Positions 1 through 7,638 of a stretch of 64,000 nucleotides of DNA are shown here, piece after piece. Under the pieces are notes generated by a model. That model had not been told where the DNA came from. It saw nothing but the letters and a program-made list of their open reading frames with translations, and did not search any database. This stretch comes from Neomicrococcus aestuarii (GTDB lineage: Bacteria; Actinomycetota; Actinomycetes; Actinomycetales; Micrococcaceae), in assembly GCF_014201135.1 (NCBI RefSeq), contig NZ_JACHDR010000001.1, positions 1,860,001-1,924,000 on the forward strand. Direction: 5' to 3'. A program made the position numbers and the translations under genes. Every line of letters begins with the position of its first letter. Positions within the stretch are counted from its first letter, which is position 1.

Positions 1-834
1 CGCGGCAACCCAAGTGCGAACTTCGTGGGAGGAGTGGCCGGCAACAGCGTCCATTTCCTCGGCGACGAGCGAATCGAAACGCTCAACATCGTTAGAGCGG
101 CACATGTCGAGGAACGCCAAGTCCCATTCAGGGTTCAGGTCCATGATGTCCGCTTCACCGCGAGCAAACGCCTTTGCGGTGTCGATGGTGCGCTGCTGAC
201 GAGCGGCACGAGCCTCGGGGGTTGGCTTGCGCCCTTCCACCAAGAACTTCTTCTGCTCGTCGGTGGCCTCGTTGAAGCGTGGAACCGGTGGATCGTGGGA
301 GAGTCCGCCGGAGCCGATGAAGAGCACCTTCTTGTCCGAATTCTTGAAGAACTCGCCAATGCCGGCGCCGAGCTTACGAACTCGGGAAACCTTCGTGAAT
401 GGCTGAGCCACCGAGTTGATGAAGACGGGGATCATGGGCTTCGCTGCTGCGTCGCCGTGGTAGATCACTTCCATCGGCTGAACTGCGCCGTGGTCGACTT
501 CCATCTTCCGGGAGATAGCGACGTCCATGTCCTGAGTGACGAGGAACTTCGCGAGCTCTTCAGCGATTTCGGTGGGAACGTTGAGTTCGCCGTCGAAAGA
601 GTCGTAGTCGCCGGTTCCGTGCGCGTTGTAAGCGATGCAGAACGGAGGCATGAGGTCCTGGAAGAAACCGTTGTAGTGGTCGGGCCCAAAATTGATGACC
701 AGATCCGGGTCAAAGTCCTTGACGAACTTGCGAACCGCTTCAAAGGATTCCTCGACGGCAGCTTTGACGTCGGCTGGGGGATCTGTGTGCTCCAAGAGCG
801 GGCTGTGCGACATACACACGAGTGCCTGAGGCAT
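1..834 (-). CDS. mhpB: 2,3-dihydroxyphenylpropionate/2,3-dihydroxycinnamate 1,2-dioxygenase (MhpB-like), 3' end cut by window
   Basis: Class III extradiol ring-cleavage dioxygenase of the LigB superfamily. The family uses Fe(II) to open the catechol ring of 2,3-dihydroxyphenylpropionate next to the hydroxyls. The 278 visible residues begin MPQALVCMSHSPLLEH, the typical MhpB start with its metal-site His. Further family motifs are NFGPDHYNGFF and LFIGSGGLSHDPP. The family is about 310 residues, so roughly 35 C-terminal residues lie beyond base 1. The start codon at 834 is followed downstream on the same strand by nothing else in the window. It is on the same strand as the thioesterase and transporter genes, opposite the hca-like dioxygenase operon, which would supply its substrate. 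Substrate range is inferred from family and context. Confidence 0.9.
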   Translation of the reverse strand, partial: MPQALVCMSHSPLLEHTDPPADVKAAVEESFEAVRKFVKDFDPDLVINFGPDHYNGFFQDLMPPFCIAYNAHGTGDYDSFDGELNVPTEIAEELAKFLVTQDMDVAISRKMEVDHGAVQPMEVIYHGDAAAKPMIPVFINSVAQPFTKVSRVRKLGAGIGEFFKNSDKKVLFIGSGGLSHDPPVPRFNEATDEQKKFLVEGRKPTPEARAARQQRTIDTAKAFARGEADIMDLNPEWDLAFLDMCRSNDVERFDSLVAEEMDAVAGHSSHEVRTWVAA

Positions 835-920
835 GGTGTACTCCTTCGTTGGATGAATGCTTGTTCTATTTCACTCCACCGTGAGCCGAGTCTCTAGGAC
901 TCGTGCCAACGGGCGGAACA

Positions 921-1370
921 CTATTTGCCGAGCGTTCTATCTTTGATGACGTACGTGAAGGTCGAATGCACCAGTTCTTTACCGTCGGCGTCCGCAACGG
1001 ACACTTCGGCGACGGCCACGGAACCGCCGCCGCGCAAGATGCGGGCGGTAGCAACGGCCGGTGATGCCTTGGAATTGCTCATGAAGTTCAGGTTGGACTG
1101 CACGGCCAGCGGGAATCCGCCACGATCCGCGTACGTCATCATCGCGAGGAACGTGCCCGTGATGTCAGCAGCGCCAAACAGGGAAGCGGCGGAGAACATG
1201 CCGTTGGCCTGAGCCATTGGTTCTGTCAGCGGCAAGGTCATCGAAATGGAATCCTCGGTCACGTCATGCGGCTGAAGGCCCAACGTCACTGCAATGTCAT
1301 CGAACCCGCGCCGGGCCTCAAACTTCTCAACGAGCGCTTTGAACTCTTCAACAGTTTGTGGGTGAGCCAC
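921..1370 (-). CDS. PaaI-family hotdog thioesterase/DUF4442-like protein
   Basis: A 149-residue single hotdog-fold protein. The central helix region (MAQANGMFSAASLFGAAD) and the following beta strands (LAVQSNLNFMSN, GGSVAVAEVSVAD) match the PaaI/YiiD group of small acyl-CoA thioesterases, which release CoA from aryl-CoA or acyl-CoA esters. It lies 86 bp upstream of mhpB on the same strand, so it may be in one transcript with it. A role in recovering CoA from dead-end aromatic CoA esters is inference, supported by the acyl-CoA ligase in the facing operon. No membrane or signal segments are present. Confidence 0.75.
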   Translation of the reverse strand: MAHPQTVEEFKALVEKFEARRGFDDIAVTLGLQPHDVTEDSISMTLPLTEPMAQANGMFSAASLFGAADITGTFLAMMTYADRGGFPLAVQSNLNFMSNSKASPAVATARILRGGGSVAVAEVSVADADGKELVHSTFTYVIKDRTLGK

Positions 1371-1410
1371 GATTGCCTCTCTTTAGTTGGATTTTTAAGC
1401 CGGGATGAAA

Positions 1411-1454
1411 AGGACGACGACGCAGCCCTCTTTCGTAAGCTACGCCGTCGTCCT
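1411..1454 (-). terminator. Rho-independent terminator of the MHS transporter gene
   Basis: Two 16-base arms (1411-1426 and 1439-1454) pair fully in minus-strand RNA if two G-U wobbles are counted. A 12-base loop separates them and a short T run follows (TTTTC). It lies 25 bases past the transporter stop. The arms are two copies, in opposite orientation, of the ACGACGNCGCAGC repeat described in the findings. Confidence 0.8.
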
Positions 1455-1478
1455 CAAGAATTCAGTTTTTGGAAATTT

Positions 1479-2906
1479 TTAGTAGCCCTGAACTACCGCG
1501 TCATCCACAATTTCGGTGTCGCGGGATTCCTTGCGCACCGCAGGATTGCGGTACGTCTCCTTCGAGAGCGCGATGGCCGTCGTGGAGATGACCAGGAGCA
1601 CGACGAAGTAGACGCCGATGAGCCACAGGGTTCCGTTGCCCGCAGGAACCAACCACTGACCTACCAGAGGAGCGACGCCGGCACCCAAGATCGAGGAGAC
1701 CTGGAAGGTGATGGAAACGCCCGTGTAGCGGGTCTCGGGGGAGAACTTCTCGGCGAGGAATGCGCCGATCGGGCCGTACTGGGAGGCCTGGATGATCGGG
1801 TTACCAATGATGAACGCGAGAGCGATCAGCCAGTAGTTGTTGGAGTGGAAGAGCGCGATCATTGGCCAGACCAAGAGAGCGCCCACCACGGCACCGGACA
1901 TCATGACCTTCTTGCGTCCGTACTTGTCAGACAAGTGAGCGAAGAACGGGATCGTGAAGATGTGGAGGAAGGATGAGAACGTCAAGAGGTAGAGCAGGAT
2001 ATCCGAGCGCAAGGCTGGAGCTTCGCCCGAAACTGCAGCGATCTTTTCCGAGGTCGAGGCCAAGTACTTGACCATGAACGATGCCAAGAAGCCCTGCATG
2101 AACAATGCGGCAACACCGGCGAAGCAGCCCAAGAGGACTTCCTTCGGGTGTTCCTTGAAGAGTTTGACGAGTGGAACGCCGGTGTGGACGTCGCCGCGAG
2201 CACGAGCAGCTTCGAACTCTGGGGACTCAGTGACGCGCCACCGCAGGTAGAGCGCGATTGCGACCACGACGACCGAGAGCAAGAACGGCATACGCCAACC
2301 CCACGCAGCGAACTGGTCGGCTGGAAGGGACATGAAGAGGCCGAGCACGAGAGTGGACAACACGGCGCCGGCAGGACCACCAGTGACGGCCATCGAAGCG
2401 CCGATGCCGCGGGACTTGCCCTTGGAGTGCTCCATGGCCATGAGCGTTGCGCCGGCCCATTCGCCACCCACGGCGATGCCCTGGATCACGCGGAGGATGG
2501 TCAGTGCAATACCTGCGAAAGCGGGGCCGAGGTTTGTCGGCATGAGGCCGATTGCGAAGGAGACGACGCCCATGATGAGCATCGTAATGAAGAGCATGTT
2601 CTTGCGGCCGATCTTGTCACCGAAGTGGCCGAAGAGGATGCCGCCGAGTGGACGGGCAAGGTAGCCCGCAAGAAGTGTGGCGAAGGCCAGCGTCGTTGCG
2701 AGGCCCTGGTCCATGCCGTTGAAGAGGATTTTCGGGAAGACCAAGCCGGCTGCCGAGGTGTAGAGGAGGAAGTCGTAGTACTCGACCGTCGAGCCAAGAA
2801 AGCTGGAAATGACGGCGCGCTTACGTTCCTTTTCGGTACGAGGGCGGATTGCTGGAGGATTCGGATCCTCGGCCGGGGCGACGTTGCCCGTGGTGTGCTG
2901 TTCCAT
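1479..2906 (-). CDS. MFS transporter, metabolite:H+ symporter (MHS) family
   Basis: A 475-residue, 12-helix permease. The N-terminal signature SSFLGSTVEYYDFLLY and the loop GHFGDKIGRKNML (cytoplasmic loop 2-3) are diagnostic of the MHS branch, which includes ProP, ShiA, KgtP and several aromatic-acid carriers. A second copy of the loop motif (HLSDKYGRKKVM) marks the second half. The ATG at 2906 is chosen over an in-frame upstream ATG at 3251 because it has GGAG six bases ahead and the family N-terminus starts there; the longer version would enter the divergent dioxygenase gene. It is divergent from the ring-hydroxylating dioxygenase operon and probably imports that operon's aromatic acid substrate. 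The exact substrate cannot be read from the sequence. Confidence 0.88.
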   Translation of the reverse strand: MEQHTTGNVAPAEDPNPPAIRPRTEKERKRAVISSFLGSTVEYYDFLLYTSAAGLVFPKILFNGMDQGLATTLAFATLLAGYLARPLGGILFGHFGDKIGRKNMLFITMLIMGVVSFAIGLMPTNLGPAFAGIALTILRVIQGIAVGGEWAGATLMAMEHSKGKSRGIGASMAVTGGPAGAVLSTLVLGLFMSLPADQFAAWGWRMPFLLSVVVVAIALYLRWRVTESPEFEAARARGDVHTGVPLVKLFKEHPKEVLLGCFAGVAALFMQGFLASFMVKYLASTSEKIAAVSGEAPALRSDILLYLLTFSSFLHIFTIPFFAHLSDKYGRKKVMMSGAVVGALLVWPMIALFHSNNYWLIALAFIIGNPIIQASQYGPIGAFLAEKFSPETRYTGVSITFQVSSILGAGVAPLVGQWLVPAGNGTLWLIGVYFVVLLVISTTAIALSKETYRNPAVRKESRDTEIVDDAVVQGY

Positions 2907-3037
2907 TGGTTCTCCAAAGGTGTGTGCGTGGGGAATGCTCCATTGATAGTGAGGTAGGTCTCTGGGGAACCCAAGTAAGTGTGCCACTCTGTGGAACGCG
3001 TCACACCGAGTGTTGATTTGAATGGAACGATAAGGCT

Positions 3038-3067
3038 GGCACTTGACAAGGTGCCGGTTTTTATGGT
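3038..3067 (+). promoter_or_regulatory. Candidate promoter/operator of the dioxygenase operon
   Basis: The 247-bp divergent intergenic region has a perfect TTGACA at 3043-3048 inside a short inverted repeat (GGCAC at 3038, GTGCC at 3051). A second small palindrome, GTTCGGAAC, starts at 3066. No good -10 sits at standard spacing, as expected of an activator-dependent promoter. The IclR regulator at 9764-10543 is the obvious candidate to bind here; this is inference. Confidence 0.35.
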
Positions 3068-3153
3068 TCGGAACACAATGTGGCGTGTTGTGGCTCACGG
3101 TAGTTGGATGGAGGTCAACGCAGTACCTGCACCACTCAAGCGAAGGATCAACG

Positions 3154-4521
3154 ATGACCGCTGAAGACATGACGTCTGCCAAGGCGAATGACTCCATTGG
3201 TGCTTTGCGCCGCAATCTTGATGCCGGATCCGGCGCGGCGAAGCCACGCAATATTGATGTGAGCCCGCTGATCGACTCCGACGGTGGCTTGATTGACCGT
3301 TCGATCTATACGGATCGGGAGATCTACGCTCAAGAAATGCGTCGCGTCTTCGCTCGCAGCTGGTTGTTCTTGGCACACGAAACCCAGTTCAAGAAGCCAG
3401 GCGACTTCTTCACCACGTTCATGGGCGAAGATCCGGTGATCGTGTCCATGGATAAAGAGAAGAAGATCCGCGTCTACTTGAACTCCTGCCGTCACCGCGG
3501 CGTGCGCTTGTGCCGTGCTGATGCCGGCGCCACCAAGATGTTCACCTGCACGTACCACGGCTGGTCCTTTGACTTGGCTGGTGCACTGCAGAGCGTTCCG
3601 AACGAGACCGCGTACCCAGACACCTTTAAGAAGGAAAACTGGTCCCTCATCGAGGTGCCGCGCGTTGAAACGTACAAGGGACTCATCTTCGGCAACTGGG
3701 ACAAGAACGCCGATTCGCTCGAGGACAACCTCGGGGACATGAAGTACTACATGGACGCCATGCTGGATCGCGACCCTGAAGGCACTGAAGTGGTGGGCGG
3801 CGTGATGAAGTGGGAGCTCGAAGGAAACTGGAAGCTCGCCGCTGAGCAGTTCGCCACGGACTGGTATCACGTGAACATGTCTCACGCGTCCGCGCTCATG
3901 GTGCTCTCCCCAACGGGTAAGGGACCCAAAGCGGACATTGCTGCCACTCCGGGTCGCCAGCACGGTTCCGAAAACGGTCACGGCGCTGGATTCCCGACGC
4001 ACCCGAAGTCCCGCTTCGACGCCAAGATGGTCCACGACTACTACGACTACGACTTCTTGCGCGAACGTCTCGGCGACGATGCCGTTGAGGGTCCTATGAC
4101 AACCGGTCACGCAACGGTCTTCCCCAACTTCTCCTACTTGCCGGTCAACGGTTCGATTCGCGTATGGCACCCCAAGGGTCCCGACAAGATCGAAGTGTGG
4201 GCGTGGATCCTGGTGGATAAGTCCATGCCGCAAGACGTGAAAGATGCGCAGCGTCTCTACAATCTGCGCACCTTCGGACCGTCCGGCATCTTCGAAGCTG
4301 ACGACGGAGAGAACTGGTCTGAGATTCAGGCGATCTCCGGTGGCTTCGTCACGAACTCGGTGCCGCTGAACTTCCAAATGGGTATTGGCTCGGAACGCGA
4401 AGACGGCACATACCCAGGTCAGACCAGCGAGCTGTACTCTGATGCGGCGGGACGTGCTTTCTACCGGCACTGGGCCAAGGTTATGAACACTCCCGCATGG
4501 CACGAGACGAACGAAGGCTAA
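3154..4521 (+). CDS. hcaE: Ring-hydroxylating dioxygenase, large (alpha) subunit, HcaE-like
   Basis: A 455-residue Rieske non-heme iron oxygenase alpha subunit. The Rieske ligands are C112-x-H114 and C132-x2-H135 (CRHRG...CTYHGW). The mononuclear iron motif is D236-WYHV-NMS-H244. It is colinear with E. coli HcaE throughout (e.g. SWLFLAHETQ, PGDFFTTFMGED, YKGLIFGNWD). It belongs to the multi-component aryl dioxygenases that add O2 to the ring of 3-phenylpropionate, cinnamate or similar acids to give a cis-dihydrodiol. Start at 3154 is chosen for its AAGGATC ribosome site and because the earlier ATG at 3043 overlaps the promoter. It is first gene of a five-gene set encoding a complete three-component enzyme plus diol dehydrogenase. 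Benzoate-type activity is less likely because BenC-type fused reductase is absent. Confidence 0.88.
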   Translation: MTAEDMTSAKANDSIGALRRNLDAGSGAAKPRNIDVSPLIDSDGGLIDRSIYTDREIYAQEMRRVFARSWLFLAHETQFKKPGDFFTTFMGEDPVIVSMDKEKKIRVYLNSCRHRGVRLCRADAGATKMFTCTYHGWSFDLAGALQSVPNETAYPDTFKKENWSLIEVPRVETYKGLIFGNWDKNADSLEDNLGDMKYYMDAMLDRDPEGTEVVGGVMKWELEGNWKLAAEQFATDWYHVNMSHASALMVLSPTGKGPKADIAATPGRQHGSENGHGAGFPTHPKSRFDAKMVHDYYDYDFLRERLGDDAVEGPMTTGHATVFPNFSYLPVNGSIRVWHPKGPDKIEVWAWILVDKSMPQDVKDAQRLYNLRTFGPSGIFEADDGENWSEIQAISGGFVTNSVPLNFQMGIGSEREDGTYPGQTSELYSDAAGRAFYRHWAKVMNTPAWHETNEG

Positions 4522-4535
4522 GGAGCCCCATCATC

Positions 4536-4883
4536 ATGAGCGAAGCAATCAACATCGGATCTGTCGACGACATCGACGAGGGTGAAGCGAAGGTCATCTC
4601 TGCTGCGGAAGCAGGCACGGAAGACGACATCGCCGTGTTCCACGCCGAGGACGGCAACTTCTACGCCCTCAACGACGAATGCACGCACGAAACCGCTTCC
4701 CTGGCCGACGGTTGGATTGAAGGCACCGAGGTGGAATGCCCCGTGCACTCCGCCAAGTTCTGCCTCAAGAGCGGCGAAGCCATGTGCATGCCCGCCACCA
4801 TCGCAGCCCGTACCCACAAGGTTGAGGTTGTTGACGGTGACGTGCTCTTGTACCCGAACGTTCCGGTGGCCGAACAGGCATAA
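4536..4883 (+). CDS. hcaC: Rieske-type ferredoxin subunit of the aryl dioxygenase (HcaC-like)
   Basis: A 115-residue soluble [2Fe-2S] ferredoxin. Ligands are C49-x-H51 (ECTHE) and C68-x2-H71 (ECPVH), the bacterial Rieske ferredoxin pattern. It passes electrons from the reductase to the alpha subunit. The start at 4536 is preferred over an in-frame ATG at 4497 that would overlap the hcaE end; the AAGGAG that serves it overlaps the hcaE stop codon. Only 14 bp separate the two genes, so they are probably co-translated. Confidence 0.9.
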   Translation: MSEAINIGSVDDIDEGEAKVISAAEAGTEDDIAVFHAEDGNFYALNDECTHETASLADGWIEGTEVECPVHSAKFCLKSGEAMCMPATIAARTHKVEVVDGDVLLYPNVPVAEQA

Positions 4884-4934
4884 CGCCTCAGCGCTCCACC
4901 ACTTCCACCCCGTATCTATAGAGGACTCAGCACT

Positions 4935-6152
4935 ATGACTTCGCCACAATCAGTCGCGATTGTTGGCGGCGGCATGGGCGGTTTTTCCACCGCTCACGAA
5001 CTCCGTCACCGCGGTTACGAAGGTCCCATCACCATCCTCGATCCGTTCGGCGCCCCGTATGATCGTCCGCCGCTCTCCAAGGATTACTTCCTGCAAGAGC
5101 GTTCGGCCGAAGACATCCAGCTCATCAAGAGCGAGTGGTACGCCGAGCACAACGTCACGGTTCTCGCCGAGAAGGTGGTGTCGATCCACCCGAACGAGGG
5201 TGTGGTGGTGACCGAGGCTGATACCAAGGTTCCCGGCGAAGTCATAGTGCTGGCCACGGGAGGTGTGGCCCGCAAGCTCCACATCCCGGGCAACGATCTC
5301 GATACTGTTCTGCAGCTTCGCACGAAGGAAGACGCAGACAAGCTCCGCGAAGCCATCGCGGGCGGAAAGCGCCTCACCATCATCGGCGCCGGACTTATCG
5401 GTGCCGAGGTCGCTTCGAGCGCGCTCAAGCACGGAGCCTCCGTTACGCTGATCGATCCTTCGGAAACTCCGCTGGTTCCAGCCGTCGGCGAAACCCTCGC
5501 GAAGCGGCTCCACGCGATGCACACCGAAAAGGGTGTAACGGTGGTCCGGGGCATCCCCACCGAAATTTTCGTTGACCAGGACGGGACGAACGTCCGTACC
5601 GAGGACGGCGAAACGTACGCGGGCGACGTCGTACTGGTAGGAATCGGCATCATCCCGCTCACGGATCTCGCGGAAGACGCGGGCCTTGAGGAAGATAACG
5701 GCACGCTCGTGGACGAAGCCCAACGCACCACGCACCCGAACGTGTATGCGGTAGGGGACTCGTCCCGTACCCGTTTGCGTGACGGCACGCTTTTGCGCCG
5801 CGCGGAGCACTGGGAGCACGCCATGAACACGGGAAAGACGGCTGCGGCGGCGATTTTAGGTCAGGATCTGCCCGTGCACTCGGCGCCATGGTTCTGGTCT
5901 GATCGCCACGGCGTGCACGTTGAAGGCGTCGGCGCCATGTGGACGGAGCACGGCGAGACCGTGATTCGCGAAGTCGACGGCGTGCCCGTCGCGGCATTCC
6001 GCCTCAACGAAAACGGCGAACTCGTGGGCTGCGCAGCGATCGATGATGCGCTCGCGGTCCGCGCCGCACGCCGCATTATCGACCGCAAAATCACCGTGGA
6101 CCCCGCGCAGCTCGCGGATCCCACCTTCAACCTCAAGAAACTGGCGAAGTAG
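4935..6152 (+). CDS. hcaD: Ferredoxin--NAD(+) reductase of the aryl dioxygenase (HcaD-like)
   Basis: A 405-residue FAD-dependent reductase of the glutathione-reductase fold, as in HcaD, BphA4 and CamA. The FAD dinucleotide motif is VGGGMGG (residues 10-16), the NAD motif is GAGLIG (151-156), and the second FAD contact is YAVGDSS near residue 270. It takes electrons from NADH to the HcaC ferredoxin. A purine-rich site (GAGGACTCAGCACT) precedes the ATG at 4935. The position between the ferredoxin and the beta subunit is unusual compared with E. coli, where hcaD is last, but the gene set is complete. Confidence 0.9.
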   Translation: MTSPQSVAIVGGGMGGFSTAHELRHRGYEGPITILDPFGAPYDRPPLSKDYFLQERSAEDIQLIKSEWYAEHNVTVLAEKVVSIHPNEGVVVTEADTKVPGEVIVLATGGVARKLHIPGNDLDTVLQLRTKEDADKLREAIAGGKRLTIIGAGLIGAEVASSALKHGASVTLIDPSETPLVPAVGETLAKRLHAMHTEKGVTVVRGIPTEIFVDQDGTNVRTEDGETYAGDVVLVGIGIIPLTDLAEDAGLEEDNGTLVDEAQRTTHPNVYAVGDSSRTRLRDGTLLRRAEHWEHAMNTGKTAAAAILGQDLPVHSAPWFWSDRHGVHVEGVGAMWTEHGETVIREVDGVPVAAFRLNENGELVGCAAIDDALAVRAARRIIDRKITVDPAQLADPTFNLKKLAK

Positions 6153-6159
6153 GTGCATC

Positions 6160-6711
6160 ATGACTGAAACAGCTGAAAACGTGGGCGCATATGCGGAACG
6201 GTTAGCCGACGCAGAGCTCACCCACCGCGTCTCCCAGTTCTACTTCCACGAAGCCGAGCTTCTGGACGACGGCCGCTTCGCGGACTGGTTGGACTGCTTC
6301 GACGATGACCTCTTCTATTGGGCGCCGCTGCGCACCAACCGACTGCGCCGCCAAGCCGCCCTCAGCGTCGGCGTGCCTGGCGAAGCCGCCTACTTCGACG
6401 AGACCAAAGAGTCCCTCGCATGGCGCATCCGCCGGTACGACTCCGGCATGGCCTGGGCCGAGGATCCACCATCGCGCACCCGTCATCTCGTCACCAACGT
6501 GATGGTCCGCCACACGGGCGAAAATCAGCTCACGGTCCGCAGTGCGTTCTTGGTCTACCGCAACCGTCTCCAGACGGAAACGGACATCTACGCGGGCGGC
6601 CGGATCGATACCCTACGGGTTGCCGAGGACGGCACTTTCAAGGTGTTCAAGCGCGAAATCTACTTCGACGCCAACGTCCTTCAAGCGAAGAACCTCTCCA
6701 CGTTCTTCTAA
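6160..6711 (+). CDS. hcaF: Ring-hydroxylating dioxygenase, small (beta) subunit, HcaF-like
   Basis: A 183-residue SnoaL-like (NTF2-fold) beta subunit. Recognisable blocks are VSQFYFHEAELLDDGRFADW near the N-terminus, SLAWRIRRYDSG in the middle and YAGGRIDTLR-x-FKVFKREIYFD at the C-terminus. The subunit forms the alpha3beta3 core with HcaE and has no cofactor. The start at 6160, eight bases after the hcaD stop, is preferred over an upstream in-frame ATG at 6043 inside hcaD; the ribosome site (AGGTG) is weak, suggesting coupling to hcaD translation. Confidence 0.88.
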   Translation: MTETAENVGAYAERLADAELTHRVSQFYFHEAELLDDGRFADWLDCFDDDLFYWAPLRTNRLRRQAALSVGVPGEAAYFDETKESLAWRIRRYDSGMAWAEDPPSRTRHLVTNVMVRHTGENQLTVRSAFLVYRNRLQTETDIYAGGRIDTLRVAEDGTFKVFKREIYFDANVLQAKNLSTFF

Positions 6712-6744
6712 ACCACTTCACCCTAATTTCGTTGGAAGGTCACC

Positions 6745-7638
6745 ATGAGTGAGTCCGCCGCGGCCCCACACCGCACTATTGAGGACGACGCCGCAGCTCA
6801 AGACCGCGGTTGGCTATCCGGAGACGTTGCCTTCATTACCGGAGGCGGCTCCGGCATTGGCTTGGCTGTTGCTCGCCGCTTCGTTGCGGAGGGCGCTTCC
6901 GTAGTCATTTTTGGCCGCGATCTGGACAAGCTGAACAAGGTCGTTTCAGAGAGCGACGTGCCCGAGCGCATGTTCGCGGTGTCCGGTGACGTCCGCAATC
7001 CGGAGGATCTGCACCGCGCGGTCACGGCAACGGTTGATCGCTTCGGCAAGCTGGACATCGTGGTGCCGAACGCCGGAATTTGGGACTTTAACCGTTCGGT
7101 GACTCGCTTGAACGGCGAGGAGCTGTCCGCGACTTTTGATGAGTTGTTCGGCATCAACGTCAAGGGGTACTTGCTGACGGTGGAGGCAACGTGGCGCGAG
7201 CTCGTGAAGACGCGCGGCTCAATTGTCATGACGCTGTCCAATGCGTCCTTTTATACGGCTGGCGGCGGACCGGTTTATACGGCGAGCAAGTTTGCGTGCC
7301 GCGGACTCGTGAACCAATTCGCGTACGAACTGGCGCCGAAAGTTCGCGTCAACGGCGTGGCCGTGGGCGGCATGAACACTGATCTTCGCGGACCGGAATC
7401 TATTGGGTTGAAGGAACGTTCGATCGCAGCGAGCTTCGCACGATCCGAGGTCACGGGGGATAACCCGCTGATCCCGTTGCATGACGCTTCGGTGGACCCG
7501 AACGACTTCACCGGTTCTTACGTGTTGCTGGCGTCCCGCCGTAACTCGGGCAACATCACGGGCAACATCATCAACGCAGACGGAGGCATTGGCGTGCGTG
7601 GCTTTGGTGAGCGTGCAGCAGGAGGAGACGAGCTATGA
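6745..7638 (+). CDS. hcaB: cis-dihydrodiol dehydrogenase, short-chain family (HcaB-like)
   Basis: A 297-residue classical SDR. It has GGGSGIG (33-39) for NAD binding, NAG (109-111), and the catalytic pair Y178-x3-K182 (YTASK). It would oxidise the cis-dihydrodiol made by HcaEF to a catechol, which MhpB then cleaves. The ATG is led by GGAAGG. The N-terminus is about 22 residues longer than most HcaB/BphB proteins. That extension (IEDDAAAQD) carries one copy of the dispersed 16-bp repeat at 6783-6798. The last four bases overlap the next start (ATGA), implying coupled translation. Confidence 0.87.
   Translation: MSESAAAPHRTIEDDAAAQDRGWLSGDVAFITGGGSGIGLAVARRFVAEGASVVIFGRDLDKLNKVVSESDVPERMFAVSGDVRNPEDLHRAVTATVDRFGKLDIVVPNAGIWDFNRSVTRLNGEELSATFDELFGINVKGYLLTVEATWRELVKTRGSIVMTLSNASFYTAGGGPVYTASKFACRGLVNQFAYELAPKVRVNGVAVGGMNTDLRGPESIGLKERSIAASFARSEVTGDNPLIPLHDASVDPNDFTGSYVLLASRRNSGNITGNIINADGGIGVRGFGERAAGGDEL

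Noticed and set aside
25-897. 290-codon plus-strand frame at the window start
   Set aside because: The minus-strand frame encodes a clear MhpB-type dioxygenase; the plus frame is its shadow.
3148-4503. 451-codon open frame antisense to hcaE
   Set aside because: hcaE has the Rieske and iron ligands; the antisense frame has no family likeness.
3154-6711. Benzoate 1,2-dioxygenase (benABC) assignment for the dioxygenase genes
   Set aside because: BenC is a fused ferredoxin-reductase; here there is a separate Rieske ferredoxin and a BphA4-type reductase, as in hca/bph systems, and MhpB is next door.
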